Part shown: piece after piece, positions 28,104 through 39,400 of the stretch | How positions within the stretch are numbered: the stretch's first letter is position 1 | Layout of the letters: every line of letters begins with the position of its first letter | DNA from: Telmatactis stephensoni | Taxonomy: Eukaryota; Cnidaria; Anthozoa; Actiniaria; Isophelliidae | Assembly (NCBI GenBank): GCA_029948255.1 | Contig: JALIZF010001434.1 | Location: 124,001-188,000, forward strand | Length of the DNA stretch: 64,000 bases | Reading direction: 5' to 3' | Notes under the pieces: model-generated | Told to the model about the DNA's origin: nothing | The model's input: only the letters and a program-made list of their open reading frames with translations | Database searches by the model: none | Program-made: the position numbers and the translations under genes

Positions 28104-30154
28104 ATGAAGATGATACTCTTATTGGCGTTGTTGTACCTAATTGGTACTGGAGATGCATATATCTGGAGAAAGGATTACGTAGGACAGATTTCTCCTCCTG
28201 CGAATTCTCACTGGGGAACCTGGGGACATCGTCAGTTTTGTCCAGAAGGCCATTATGCTTATGGCTTTCGATTAAAAGTGGAAAGCGTCTTAGGAAGTGG
28301 TAAAGATGATACTGCTCTCAATGGGATTCTTCTGCATTGCAAGTAAGATATGAGATGAAATTAGTTAATAGTAGTAGTTTTGTAGAGACCGTTTTATAAA
28401 CGATGCATTGATCATATTGGCCAATCCGGCTAAAACGAACGATCTGAGACGAAACGGAGATGACTTTTTCCTGAAAAAGCACAGTAATTCAAACTATAAG
28501 CTCATAGCTTTCAACTAAAGTACTCGAGGTGCAGAGCATGTCATGTTTGATTCAGTCGCATTTAAATAATGAAATTTCGTTGTCGAAAACTGATATATAG
28601 AATATATGTGTAATTTTTAAGATAATTACGATGGTTTTTACAGCATTATTGCTGCATGCATCGACCTTTCGGTTATCAATATTGATTTACCACCAATTTC
28701 ACTGCTACGCGCTCGGCACTAGATAAAAGTTAAGTTGGTAATTCTCTTCCTCCAATCAAAGACTATCATGACAATTGGCTACTACTTATTACTTGTATTA
28801 CGATCTGATGCCTAAAGGATATCTTGGATCGAAAGAGCAACGTTTTCATTCACTGTCGGACAAGAGAGCAACGGTTAAGTTATGCCGCTGTGGCCAAAGT
28901 TTCGGGGAAAAAAGTCGACAAAAATTATTCCTTTGCCAATTTTAAATTAAACACTTTAAAAGATGAATTTCCACTTGTTTTAATTCTCGATTGTAAGAGT
29001 TTTGACAGTAAATTTTCGTCGCATGCAATTAGGGATTCGCCGGTCAGAAATTAGCAGGGGGAATGGAAAATGGGGGAGGATCATAACAAAAATAATAAAA
29101 AAAAGAATATTTTGCTTTTTTAGGCCAACTTCCAGGGGAAGGTCGTGAAATTTCATTCCCATCGCTACGATTAATATAATCACATATTTTTCATCGCTCA
29201 ATTTAAAATCTCTCTCGGCTAATTTCTGACAAGTCTCTCAGTAGTCTCGACCAATGTGTTTGATTGACAGAAGAGAATGGCCAACTACTCGCTCCAAGAA
29301 CTTTTATCTGTCGGGCGCGTACCAATGAAATAGGTAGTAACATATTTATACATTATATATAGAGATGGTCGTGGAAATACCGGTCATGACATTACCTCAA
29401 ATATGGGACCATGGGGACACTGGGGGCATTCACTGTACTGTCCTGGCAGAACCTTTCTCAAAGCAGTTTCGATGAAGTCTGAGCCACCACAGGGCAAACG
29501 TGACGATACGGCAGGTGAGATACACCTATTTCATAAAAGGAAAAGCCCACGCAACTCAACCGAAAGCTGCGAAGTATAGCAAGATTCATCCCTACCTCCC
29601 CGACCACCCTCTTATCTACCTACCTACCTACCCACCCACCCACCTACCTACCTACCTACCCACCACCTACTTACCTACCTACCTACCTACCTACCTACCC
29701 ACCCAATACCTACCTACTTACCTACGTCTATTATTTACAATGTTGTACTCAAATTTTGATGAAATGTATATCTATCAAGTACAGTACAGTTTACATAATT
29801 TTCCACGATGGTCAGACAGCTCAAAATAAATTCTGAACTATGCCTAAAGCTCTTATCCAGCTATTTCCCATTGTTAGGACTAACTGATCATGAAGCATTT
29901 GAACGTATTTTAAATAATCAACCCTAATTTGTTTTCCACCAGTGAACACTTTCTCATTCACGTGTCAACCTCCATCTGGCCGACTTCTCAAAGGGAAGGG
30001 TGGGCCTTGGGGATCGTGGAGCAACAGTGTGCGATGCCCTGGACGATCAATTATCTGTGGCATCAAAACACAGGTAGAAGGTGATCAAGGAAGATATGTT
30101 GATGATACAACTCTCAATGACGCCATCTTCTATTGTTGTAGCAGCCCTCAGTAA
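28104..30154 (+). CDS. Secreted VMO-I-like (vitelline membrane outer layer protein I) protein
   Basis: Three exons, 28104-28342, 29363-29514 and 29943-30154, join in frame to 200 aa, the usual VMO-I length. The signal peptide [18 protein letters not shown] is followed by three repeats: [19 protein letters not shown] with [13 protein letters not shown], then [19 protein letters not shown] with KRDDTA, then [19 protein letters not shown] with [14 protein letters not shown]. These W-x-x-W, CP-G and DDT-LN-I motifs are diagnostic of the VMO-I fold. The acceptor CCAG lies just before the ATG, so a leader intron is likely. The segment coding LIGTGDA is almost identical in DNA to the lectin signal-peptide exons. 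AATAAA motifs occur near 30620. The gene is divergent from the diverged VMO-I copy 5 kb away. Confidence 0.9.
29614..29735 (+). repeat. (TACC)n tract with ACCC variants, VMO-I intron 2
   Basis: CTAC/CCAC tetranucleotides, imperfect, 100 bp after the exon 2 donor. Confidence 0.93.
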
Positions 30155-30250
30155 AGGTATCAGTGACGGTCATGCATATAGACTTTTTTATTACTTTATT
30201 AGCCTATTCCTGGTTCCTTCTAGTCCTGTTGCCTCCCCCCGGAGGGGGGG

Positions 30251-30252
<2 letters not shown>

Positions 30253-30336
<84 letters not shown>
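30253..30336 (+). repeat. (GA)n microsatellite
   Basis: About 42 GA units after a G run. Confidence 0.97.
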
Positions 30337-30342
<6 letters not shown>

Positions 30343-30364
30343 ATGTTTATGATAAATTGTAGAC

Positions 30365-30506
30365 AGTGCTTCTACTTTTTGCAACAAAGAAAATTTGTTG
30401 CGCGCGGGGTGGTAATACGAGCAACATTTGCTCTGCAACTTGCAACGCAACAATGTTGCGCGACAAGTTGCACGATTTTGTTGCTCGTATTACCGGGCCT
30501 TAAACC
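30365..30506. mobile_element. Shorter relative of the 26445-26864 MITE
   Basis: GGTGGTAATACGAGCAAC and GTTGCTCGTATTACCGGGCC followed by TTAA; internal CAACAATGTTGCGCGACAAG. Confidence 0.7.
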
Positions 30507-30967
30507 AACCTTCTAGGAACCGTACTGGCCCGGACGGCACGTCTCAGCCCGAAGGGGAATGGGCACTCCTAAGGGGTGTTCACTTCAAACCCCACTACTG
30601 AGTTCCTTACAGTACATCTAAGAATAAAATAAAGTTTCTAATTCATTTTTTCCCTATTCTTTTTCAGCCTGTGATCGAAATTAGTAAGCTAACCAGCTAG
30701 GTGTCAGCATTTTACAGTCAGGCCCTGTAACGCTGGCAAACTAAAAATATATGTAGTGATATGAACTAGTAGCAGTAAACCAATAAACATCGTGCAGACA
30801 AACCCACTATGTTCCATGAGCTTGGGAAATGTTTAACTGACATTTTAGTTATGGAAAAACGCACAACGCCAGGTACATGACTATCTTTGCCGCCTGCCGC
30901 TGTATCGCGCCCTACGAATTATTTCTAAATTAAAGATGGACCAGGAAAACAAGCAATGATCGGGACC

Positions 30968-31001
30968 AGGAAAACAGGCAAACGAACAAACGAACGAACG
31001 A

Positions 31002-31032
<31 letters not shown>

Positions 31033-31056
31033 AACGAACGAACGAACAAACAAACG
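30968..31056 (+). repeat. (GAAC)n microsatellite
   Basis: AACGAACG tetranucleotide tract with few variants. Confidence 0.95.
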
Positions 31057-31155
31057 AAAGCAAACATTTTTACTGAAAAAGCATTGTTACATCTCTATTT
31101 GCTTTCCCCTCTATTTTGATATCAGACTTATTTCTTAATTTCAAGTACTTTATTG

Positions 31156-31589
31156 TTAAGAGGAGATTTTTTCAATGACGAGCAATAATGGCGAAAAGCG
31201 CAAAAAACTACACTTTCGTGCGAGTTTTATAATCCAAATTTTCGTTCTGGATTAACACTCAAATCCTTTTTCTACCGGTAAAAAACTGATGTACCAATAT
31301 AAAATACCGGTTTAAAACGGATTTTTAAATTGTACAAAGACTTTTTCTTGAAGTTGTGTTGGGATTAAGCTCTTTCAAGCTGAATATAAAGAAAACATAC
31401 AGCAAATGAGCAAATGAAGGCCTAAACCTCATTTTCGATCCAAATTTTCGCTTTGGATTAACACTTTGATTCAACTTTTATCGGCCAAAACTTTCTTATA
31501 GAAATGGTTTTAGTTTTGTACAACAGCTATTCTTCAACTCAGAAGTTTTTGTCGTTCACTGCTCGAACTTGAAAAAAATCCCCTCTTAA
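31156..31589. mobile_element. TTAA-flanked element, copy B (downstream of the VMO-I gene)
   Basis: TTAAGAGGAGATTTTTTC at the left and GAAAAAAATCCCCTCTTAA at the right; same interior and orientation as 27479-27939. Confidence 0.85.
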
Positions 31590-31771
31590 TTCATTCCTTT
31601 CCTCACTTTTAAAGCCTCTTCCTTGGCCTTCCTTCTCCCCGTAAAACTATTTCTCATTCTCCTGTTCTAATAAACTGATAACTTTGAACATGCTGGAGCT
31701 TAATTTTAATTTTTGCCAACCATCTGGCAAAGCTTCTTCTTACTCGATAAAATTGTTGCTCATCTTCATTT

Positions 31772-34661
31772 CTAATCAATAACTTTAAGCCTGTCTTTTA
31801 ATTTCTGACAACGATGACTAATTACGTCCTCCAGAGCACCAAACAGCATGATCACCAAAACAAGGCCCACAAGAATGTACATTCCAAATGAAAAGGTGTG
31901 ATGAACATGGCCTGGTACGTAGTCCCCAAGTCCTTAAGCAAAGACAGAAAAAGTGCGTTAGAAGTTTTAATCATGATTACAGTAATATCATTTTGCACTT
32001 TTATTGCGTAAATATTTATACCAAATATGAGCAAATGCGTATGGAGTTCTTATATGTATAGTCACTCAAACTCATTGCTACATTTATACTTTAAACATCC
32101 AATCGTCAATGCATCGGCTTGTTTTTCATGTAAGGAGGAAAACAGGAGCTAGGACCCGGAGAAAAGGTATGGAAAGAAAAGACAGAACCAACGAACAAAC
32201 CCTGATAGAATTGCGCGCATGAGGTGCACGCCCCATCCGGGAATCAAATCCGGGATCGCGCGGTAGTGCGGAGAGGAGAGTTTTATCAAACACATGGACC
32301 CCTTTGCCGCCTTATAAACAAAATATATGTACGTGGAGAAGAAAGTTCTAACAACTATACAGGCAACTTTTGTCGTTTTAAAAACAAAAATACGTGCATC
32401 TTCATGCAGTTCAGTGTACAAAAACTAAGGGAACTTCTTAAGGTCACACACACACGATGTAACATTTCCTCTAATATTTTCTGCAACAATGCTTGCAATA
32501 GAGCAGATTTCGTATGACAGTGAAACGGACCGCGCCGTGCCGCAACCGTGTCGATCAGTGCCGTGTTGTCTATAAAACATTCAAAATTCTTGCCGTAAAC
32601 TTGCCGTGACCGCGCGGTGCCGTTGTCACAGTCATACGAAATCTACTCTACATGCGCTGTTGCACCGTGTGTCCAACCCTGCAAATGGTGCGCGCAAAAT
32701 TTGCAGTTTTTTTATCGCTTCTATCAAAATACAAAGACGTAAGCGATCGTTTCATATTGATTTAATGAAATATTGATTTCTCGACTATCGTTTTCATGCA
32801 AGCCATGTCTCCGTCATCTAATATAACTGATGGTTGGCTAACTATCCAGCGCATAGCGTTATATAAAAACGTGTGTATTATTACAAAACTTACCAACAGT
32901 ACTCAGAGTTATGAAGCAATAGTAAAACGATTCAAATAGACTCCATCCCTCCCCTAGTGAGAAGAAAATGGCGCCAAAACACAGGTATCCCAAACAGGCA
33001 ATGGCTACGTGCTTGAGAGTTATTTCAAGATCAGGGATTTTATCTTCAAGTTCTGAAGATGCATCGTCGTCTTTCTTTTGTTCAGCTGCTGCAGATCGTC
33101 GTTTTCTTCTATGGTATTCTGCGTGACATGTGTGGGCTATACTAAAATTAAAACGGAATAAAGAGATCAAAACTTCTGAGGTAGGGGGAGGGGGAAAGGG
33201 GTAAGAATTGTGCTGTCATTTCGAATGTTACGTTCAACAAACAGTAACGTAACTGAATTTTAGTGATCACTCTATAATTGTGGAGATATGAAACGAAGAC
33301 GCAACACTGACCAGCGCTAAACTTGCTGTCTGACATACTATATCGCGAACTTTGCTATTAGTTTTTTATATCTGTTTGTCTTTAATCTTTATTGGGGACC
33401 TATATGATTTTTTGCCTTATGTTGCACGTAAAGCTACCACTGTATTCTAAATACTAGCACCTTATTTGGCAAAATCATTCAATCCAAGCAAACATCAGTG
33501 GGTGACTGGAAGTCTAAACTTTCCAGACTCCAAGGTTTAATTATTCAAAAACGTGCATTTTAGTTCGTTTTTCTATTTCAATTGCAGACAACAGGTGACT
33601 TTGTCAGTCTCCTTCGGGCATTTTAACACTAGAAAAAAACTGTGAGGCTGCACCCGAGATGACGACGCTGAAATAATATATAAAGTGGTAAGCGAATGTT
33701 GAGGGATCAGCCCCAGTACTTACTCTGTTATCAAACTCGCAAGGCTTCCTGCCACTACAGAAAACAATGGAATCCCCACGGCTGCGAACAGCATGCAGAA
33801 TATTCGTCCCTTCGTGGACAAAGGAGCGATGTTCCCATACCCTGCAAAAAATATGGTTGACTTAAGTGTTTTTCTTTAAAGTTAAGATCGTTGCGTGACA
33901 AAAGTGGCTATTAATATTAACGACTTTTGAAATTGATCTAACGTACAGTCCCTTCTAACCTCTTTTTTTTTGCAAAAAGAATGCCAAAAAATACAATCAG
34001 TTCGGCTAGTTACTTGTGTAGACATTCTACGTGATTGTGCTGATACACCCAAAACGAAAATATTGAACTTTTAAAAAAATATTCACTGAATAAAATTGCT
34101 AAGACTAACTGAACTATTTTGTCTATAGCTAGTGAAGACAGACCTCTGAATATATATATTCAAAGCTGGTGAATTTCCTTCATTTACAAGTCAAATTTCC
34201 GTTATTCTCGGCGCGTAAGACTACTTACCAATTGTAGTAAAAATTGTACAAGCAAAGAGCCACGAATCTGCAAATTTCCACTCCAAAGGCTCCTGTCCTT
34301 GTTCTGACTCTATTTTTTGTTTGATGAAATCTTCCAGCTTTTCTACGGCTGAATCTTTCCACTTTTCGTCAGTTGGCGAGTCAGAATTGCATTTTTTTCC
34401 ATTCCACAGCTCTTGCATCAGATCTCGCGTTGTAGGTAAACTTTTAATGGCTGGTTTTTCATGTCCGTACGATGCTGTTTCAAATCTTTTGAAAATAAAT
34501 CCACCGAATAAACCAAAGACAACTAGTATGGCCACAAGAATGGCATTGTATTTAAGTTTGGGCTTCAAATCCTTGAATCTACGTCCAACCCCACCAGAAT
34601 TTATACTCTCTAGGCTCTTTTCTTCGTTGGCCGTGGTTGGAGTTTGCTCTGGGCTTGACAT
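31772..34661 (-). CDS. Two-pore-domain potassium channel (K2P/KCNK family)
   Basis: Background (leak) K+ channel subunit; K2P channels work as dimers at the plasma membrane. Four minus-strand exons, 34661-34229, 33841-33724, 33141-32894 and 31932-31772, join in frame to 319 aa. Layout: cytosolic N-terminus; TM1 (about 38-57, [17 protein letters not shown]); a long extracellular cap with one Cys; pore helix 1 with filter TTIGYG (142-147); TM2; a basic/acidic linker (HRRKRR, KKDDD); TM3 (about 228-248); filter 2 TVGLGD (about 265-270); TM4; and a short C-terminus. Both filters are intact, so it should conduct. GLGDYVPG in P2 resembles TWIK-type channels and the region after P1 resembles TREK, but no subfamily is claimed. 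The ATG at 34661 was chosen because no in-frame ATG is seen upstream. The family usually has 300-500 residues. Confidence 0.92.
32125..32305 (-). mobile_element. tRNA-derived SINE, older copy
   Basis: The minus strand has B-box-like GGATTTGATTCCCGGATG followed by a degraded body (CCGGGTCCTAGCTCC, TTTTCCTCC). The head ends in TTTGATAAAACTCTCC; a similar head piece occurs near 25196-25250. Confidence 0.55.
32499..32650. mobile_element. 152-bp MITE, copy B
   Basis: Same ends and CCGTG-rich interior as 14173-14324, same orientation and length; located downstream of K2P exon 3, in its last intron. Confidence 0.85.
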
Positions 34662-36416
34662 TTTTGGTGCTACTTTGGATTTCAAGCGAGCCGCTATAGC
34701 AAAAAGCGTCTTGGTTGAGTGCGTAGTTAAATGTTGTTTGGCTATATATTATACAACGCTTGCAGGTTAACATGAATTATTTATGTCGTCCTATCCAGTA
34801 TAGGCTTCGTGTTTGTGAAAGACCTGGAAGCCATTGATTGGTGACTGAACGTTTTACTTATCTTTATCTTTACAATCGCGTTACATACTCGCATGTTTCG
34901 TAGCTGCGCCATGCAACATAGTAAGTTATAGACTATAGCCACTTATCCGCGAATCAAGTACTATTTAGCGCATAAACCACGTTATAAATGCACAATTTAT
35001 AATAATAAAGTTGGTCGATTTGAAAGAAGAAAGACTGGCGTCGTTGCATAGCAATAACGAATAACAGGTGTGTGAATACGTTTTGAAATTTATCCTGGTT
35101 AGTGCGTAAGTAGCCCTAGTTTTGCGTTTTCGGCCATTCATACGGATACTACAGAGCTCAGTGTTTTACAAAAGCGTCCACTCTTGAAAGGGTTGCGAGA
35201 AAGTTCTTGTTTTTTTTTGAAAACGACACCATCGTGTGTGTAAGCCCGGAACAACTATGTATGCGCAACCATGTCAACGGAATCTCGGTCTAGTCAAATG
35301 GTATGGTTTGCTCAATTTTCGATTTGGTACTGACAAAATAACAGCAGTTATTTTTTACTGAATTGATATTATCGAAGTCTTCTCCATTTTTTGTTGAATT
35401 CTTGCAAAGGAATCAAATACCGAGAAATGAAAAAGCAACCAAACCACATGACAAAACATACGTCCTTTCCTTGAGATTTCGTCGAGCTAGAGTGCAAGAA
35501 AGTTCTATAAGACAAATAGTGCAAGAAGTTTCTTTTCCTTCCACTCAACTTAGAATATGGGAATATTGACTTAAAAGTCAAGTATGTTGGCAAATATATA
35601 CATATATATTTCGGATTTATTAATCAAAATATCACACAATATTATCTAAAGAAGTATCTTTTTATTTCATATCAACTCAATCTGCAAGAAGTCGTCTGAA
35701 AGATGCCCAGCATACGATCATTTCGACTCATTACAAACAATAAAACAGTTATTTACCAAATTAATTCTCAAACAGTAAAAATCAACCATAAAACTACATT
35801 GTCCAGCGATAAAGGAAGATAAAACACTATTAAATTTCCTCAAAATACCTCTATAGATTGCAAACAAATGTCATTGTATGAATTGTCTATCTTTTACGAC
35901 TTTCGATTGAGCGAAAGTTTTTTTAAAAATGGCTTTATCACTTCGCTGTCCAATCACAACCCTTGTCTTCAAACACTTATGATTGGATAGTGAAGTAGTA
36001 AAGCCATTTCAGTGTTTCCCGCCACATGACGCTTTTGCACATTTGAAAAAAAACTCCTATAAAATTAAAATATTTTTGTACATGTTACAAATATATTACC
36101 TAATTACAGGTGCTATGCGCATTTGCATTCATCTCAGATTTTGCATTTGGTGTCTTTAAAATAATTTTCAGAACTCAACAGTTTATAAAAAATAAAAATA
36201 CGTACCCTCAACTTTTTGTCAGTCTAACCAGCCTTCTATCTACAGTTTCTTTAAATTATTACATTACAACCTAATTTACAATATACCCCTTCAGATATTT
36301 TATCTGTTTGTGGGCAGAAATCTCGCGACAGACAGCTGGCATATGACTACCGCACTTGATTTGTCCTCGAGTGTTTTTCTTGATTATATTTTATTATAAA
36401 ATATCAACTTCAAAGT
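34662..36416. other. Intergenic region upstream of the K2P gene and downstream of GTPBP2
   Basis: Contains the K2P promoter/leader (not resolved), the GTPBP2 3' UTR and a short inverted sequence at 35929-36008 (ATGGCTTTATCACTTCGCTG against TAGTGAAGTAGTAAAGCCAT). No gene recognised. Confidence 0.55.
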
Positions 36417-39400
36417 TCATCTGTCGGCTTCAGGTTCAAAGTGAATTACAGACAACACTTGGCCTATGCCTTTGGTATGGCCTTCACGGAATAGCAGACG
36501 GGATCCGACTTGAATGAACTCGGGCTGCTTCACGAATTGAAATTTTATCTTGGCACGCTGACCAGTTCGCAAATAGTCCTGAGAAATAACGTAGATTTGT
36601 AATGAATACGAGGTCAACAACGACAGCAAAAAACCAGGAACTATCAACAAGAAGAAAATTATATAATTTCTTATTTAAAGATGGGAATCAGAGACTAAGG
36701 GGGAAATTGAGGTTGGTCCCATTACTCAATAGATTCTTCAATTCTTATCTACATTTAATAATCAATGGACAGGATATACCTTGTTCATGTCGACAATGAT
36801 GGCATTCTGTATGACATTCCCTACGTATACAGTTGCCTGGAACCTTTTACTGATAGCAGCATGATGGAACAATAAATAGACCTCGGCCCAGAACACCAGA
36901 GAGGCACGAGGGTTAAGCTGTGGATCTGCTAACACCATGCCCTTAACACATTAACAAAATGAAATTCATCAACAAAGCTATAATAACTTACAACTATAAA
37001 GTATATTATACAGAGATTTTTAAAATATTGGTGATATATATTTATATAATAATTGGCATATTACGCGCGCTCTGATTGGTCGAACAACCATGTGTGATTA
37101 GAGTACACACACATAGATGGCGTCGTCGAATCTTACGCGCGCTCTGATTGGTTGGAATGTTTCGAAAACCACTTACCCTACGAAGCATGTGTCTTTCTAT
37201 TCCTCTTAAGGCAACAGAGGCAGACTGGCCTGCACGTACGACACGACAAGAAGCTCTATTGCGCTTCAGTGACATGACTTGTACAGACTCAAATTGACCA
37301 GAGCACAGAGGGCCAACAACAAGTTTATCACCCTCTCGAACCATTCCACTGAAAATTTAACAAGTTGAAATATTTTTCTATCAAAAATGATGATAGGTGG
37401 AAAGTTAAGAGAGAAAAATGGGAAAGGAGTGGTGAGCAAACAAGCAAAAAAGAAAAGGGAGGGAAGAAAGGAATAAAAAATAAGCATGGAAAAATGGATC
37501 CCCCTCCCATTTTTTTTGTAAAATCCTTTTTCTACATTCAAACTCTATCTAAGGAAGTGGTAGAGGCAACTATATACACTCTATGTAACAACATATATTA
37601 TAAGATGTAAATAATTTACCTTGTTAGTGTTCCTAACACCACTGGACCTGTACCAGGTACATTGAAGGTTTCATCAATCTACATGAAGGTAAAATATACA
37701 ACCATTTCTAATAAGATACACATTCCAGACCTGAACCTATACTCAGAACAACAATTTGGTATCCAATAGGCGATATGCACCAACAGGTCATGTACCCTAT
37801 CTCCCCTAATTAAAATCAAGCAGCCCCATAAAAATGAACTCCAGAAATGGAGAGAGTCTCAATATTAGTAAAATAGCAAAGTTTCAACTCATAAGATGTA
37901 ATACAGGACAAATGACGGTGATTTTAAGATTGGATATTTTCTTTTAAAAGATTCGTTGGAAAAACGCGTTGGATGGCAAGATCGTGCCATCCAACGCGTT
38001 TTCCCGAAGGAATCTTAAGAAAATTTCTCATCTTAAATTTTCTGTCACTTTTCCTCTCATTCATTTTATATACTGAAACTTTGCATTGAAACTAATATCA
38101 AGGTGCTCTTTCTATGTTTGGAGTCATTTTGATGGTGCTGCTTTGATTTATAGGAAATTGGGTCACGTGACATGTTAGTGCATATTGCCTATTACAAGAG
38201 GTGTCCACTTATGGAAAGTTGGAAATGTAGAGTCTGTCAGGACAAGGGACCACCGTTTGCTGTCCAGTATGGGAGGTGTGTGTTTACCAGATGTTAGTCA
38301 AGGTTTACTGAATATGTATATCTTCATGTAATTCTAATAGAGGGATTTCATGGCAGCCATGTTTGTGGGCAAGTACAATAGAAGCTTTTTGAATGACAAA
38401 AGATTTCATTTCTCTTGGGAGAAAAGGTCTATTATTTTGACCACAAACATGGCTGCCATGAAATCCCTCTATACAGTATTCTATTCAAAGTGGTCATATT
38501 ATTATTACCTTAAATTGTGTTTGTGCCTGAGCAAGCTTCTCTTTGTCAGCATTTGTTGTAGTTGGTTGAAGTATATTAAGAAACTTTTTCAGTAAATCTA
38601 AGTTTTCTCCAGTTACACAAGACACAGTGAATATTGGAGTAATTCTGAAAAACAATGTTCATTGCTTGTATGAGTTAATCTAAGAAAGTGTATTGGTGTT
38701 AAGGTGCTTAGCAGAAACTTGGTATAAGACACATTTACCTAAAACCATACACAAAACAAAATATGGCAGCCAATTTGAACAACTGTTGCACTGGACTGAC
38801 TAGCCTCTCATTCATGTGAAAACACTTTTGTGTTTCCATGTGAACATGAGGCTAGTCAGTCTAGAATGATGGCTGTTCAAACTGGATGTCACTATTCCAT
38901 TCAGTCAAGCTCTGATGAGAAGCTCAGCTCTGATAAGAATTTTATGTACAATGTAAATGGTCACCATCAAGAGTAGAAACTCCTCAATTAGATGTTTTAG
39001 TTCAAGAACAACAAACATGCATCAAAAAGATGAATTTTTCAAAAAAGCACAGGTAACCAGTATGCAACAAAAAGGTTCCTCTGTGAATAAAACTAAATAA
39101 TAATCTCTTATCAAATCATAAATTCTCCTCTCAATTTTATGAATTTCATAGGAGAAGATGGATGTTGATCATCTGTGAATAAAACTATACAAATAATCTC
39201 TGATCAAATCATACATGTAAATTTTCCTCTCAATTTTATTAATTTCACAGGAGAAGATGGATGTTGATCAGAGCATGTACACTTACTGATGAGAGGCAAA
39301 ATTCTGTGCTGCTACAACAGCATCATCTTCTGTCTGCACTCTAAGTGGCACTTTGTTACAACCAGGAGATTTAAGGATACGTTCAACAATGGTAACAGTT

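Larger units (their letters stand above)
30155..31771. other. Intergenic region between VMO-I gene and K2P gene
   Basis: The two genes are tail to tail. The region holds the VMO-I 3' UTR with AATAAA words near 30620, two microsatellites, a MITE remnant and a TTAA element. No other gene seen. Confidence 0.6.

Noticed and set aside
34662..34685. Upstream extension of the K2P ORF by eight codons
   Set aside because: The extension begins with TTG, not ATG; the first ATG in frame is at 34661.
35363..35569. 68-aa open frame between K2P and GTPBP2
   Set aside because: No homology recognised, no flanking exons, length expected by chance.
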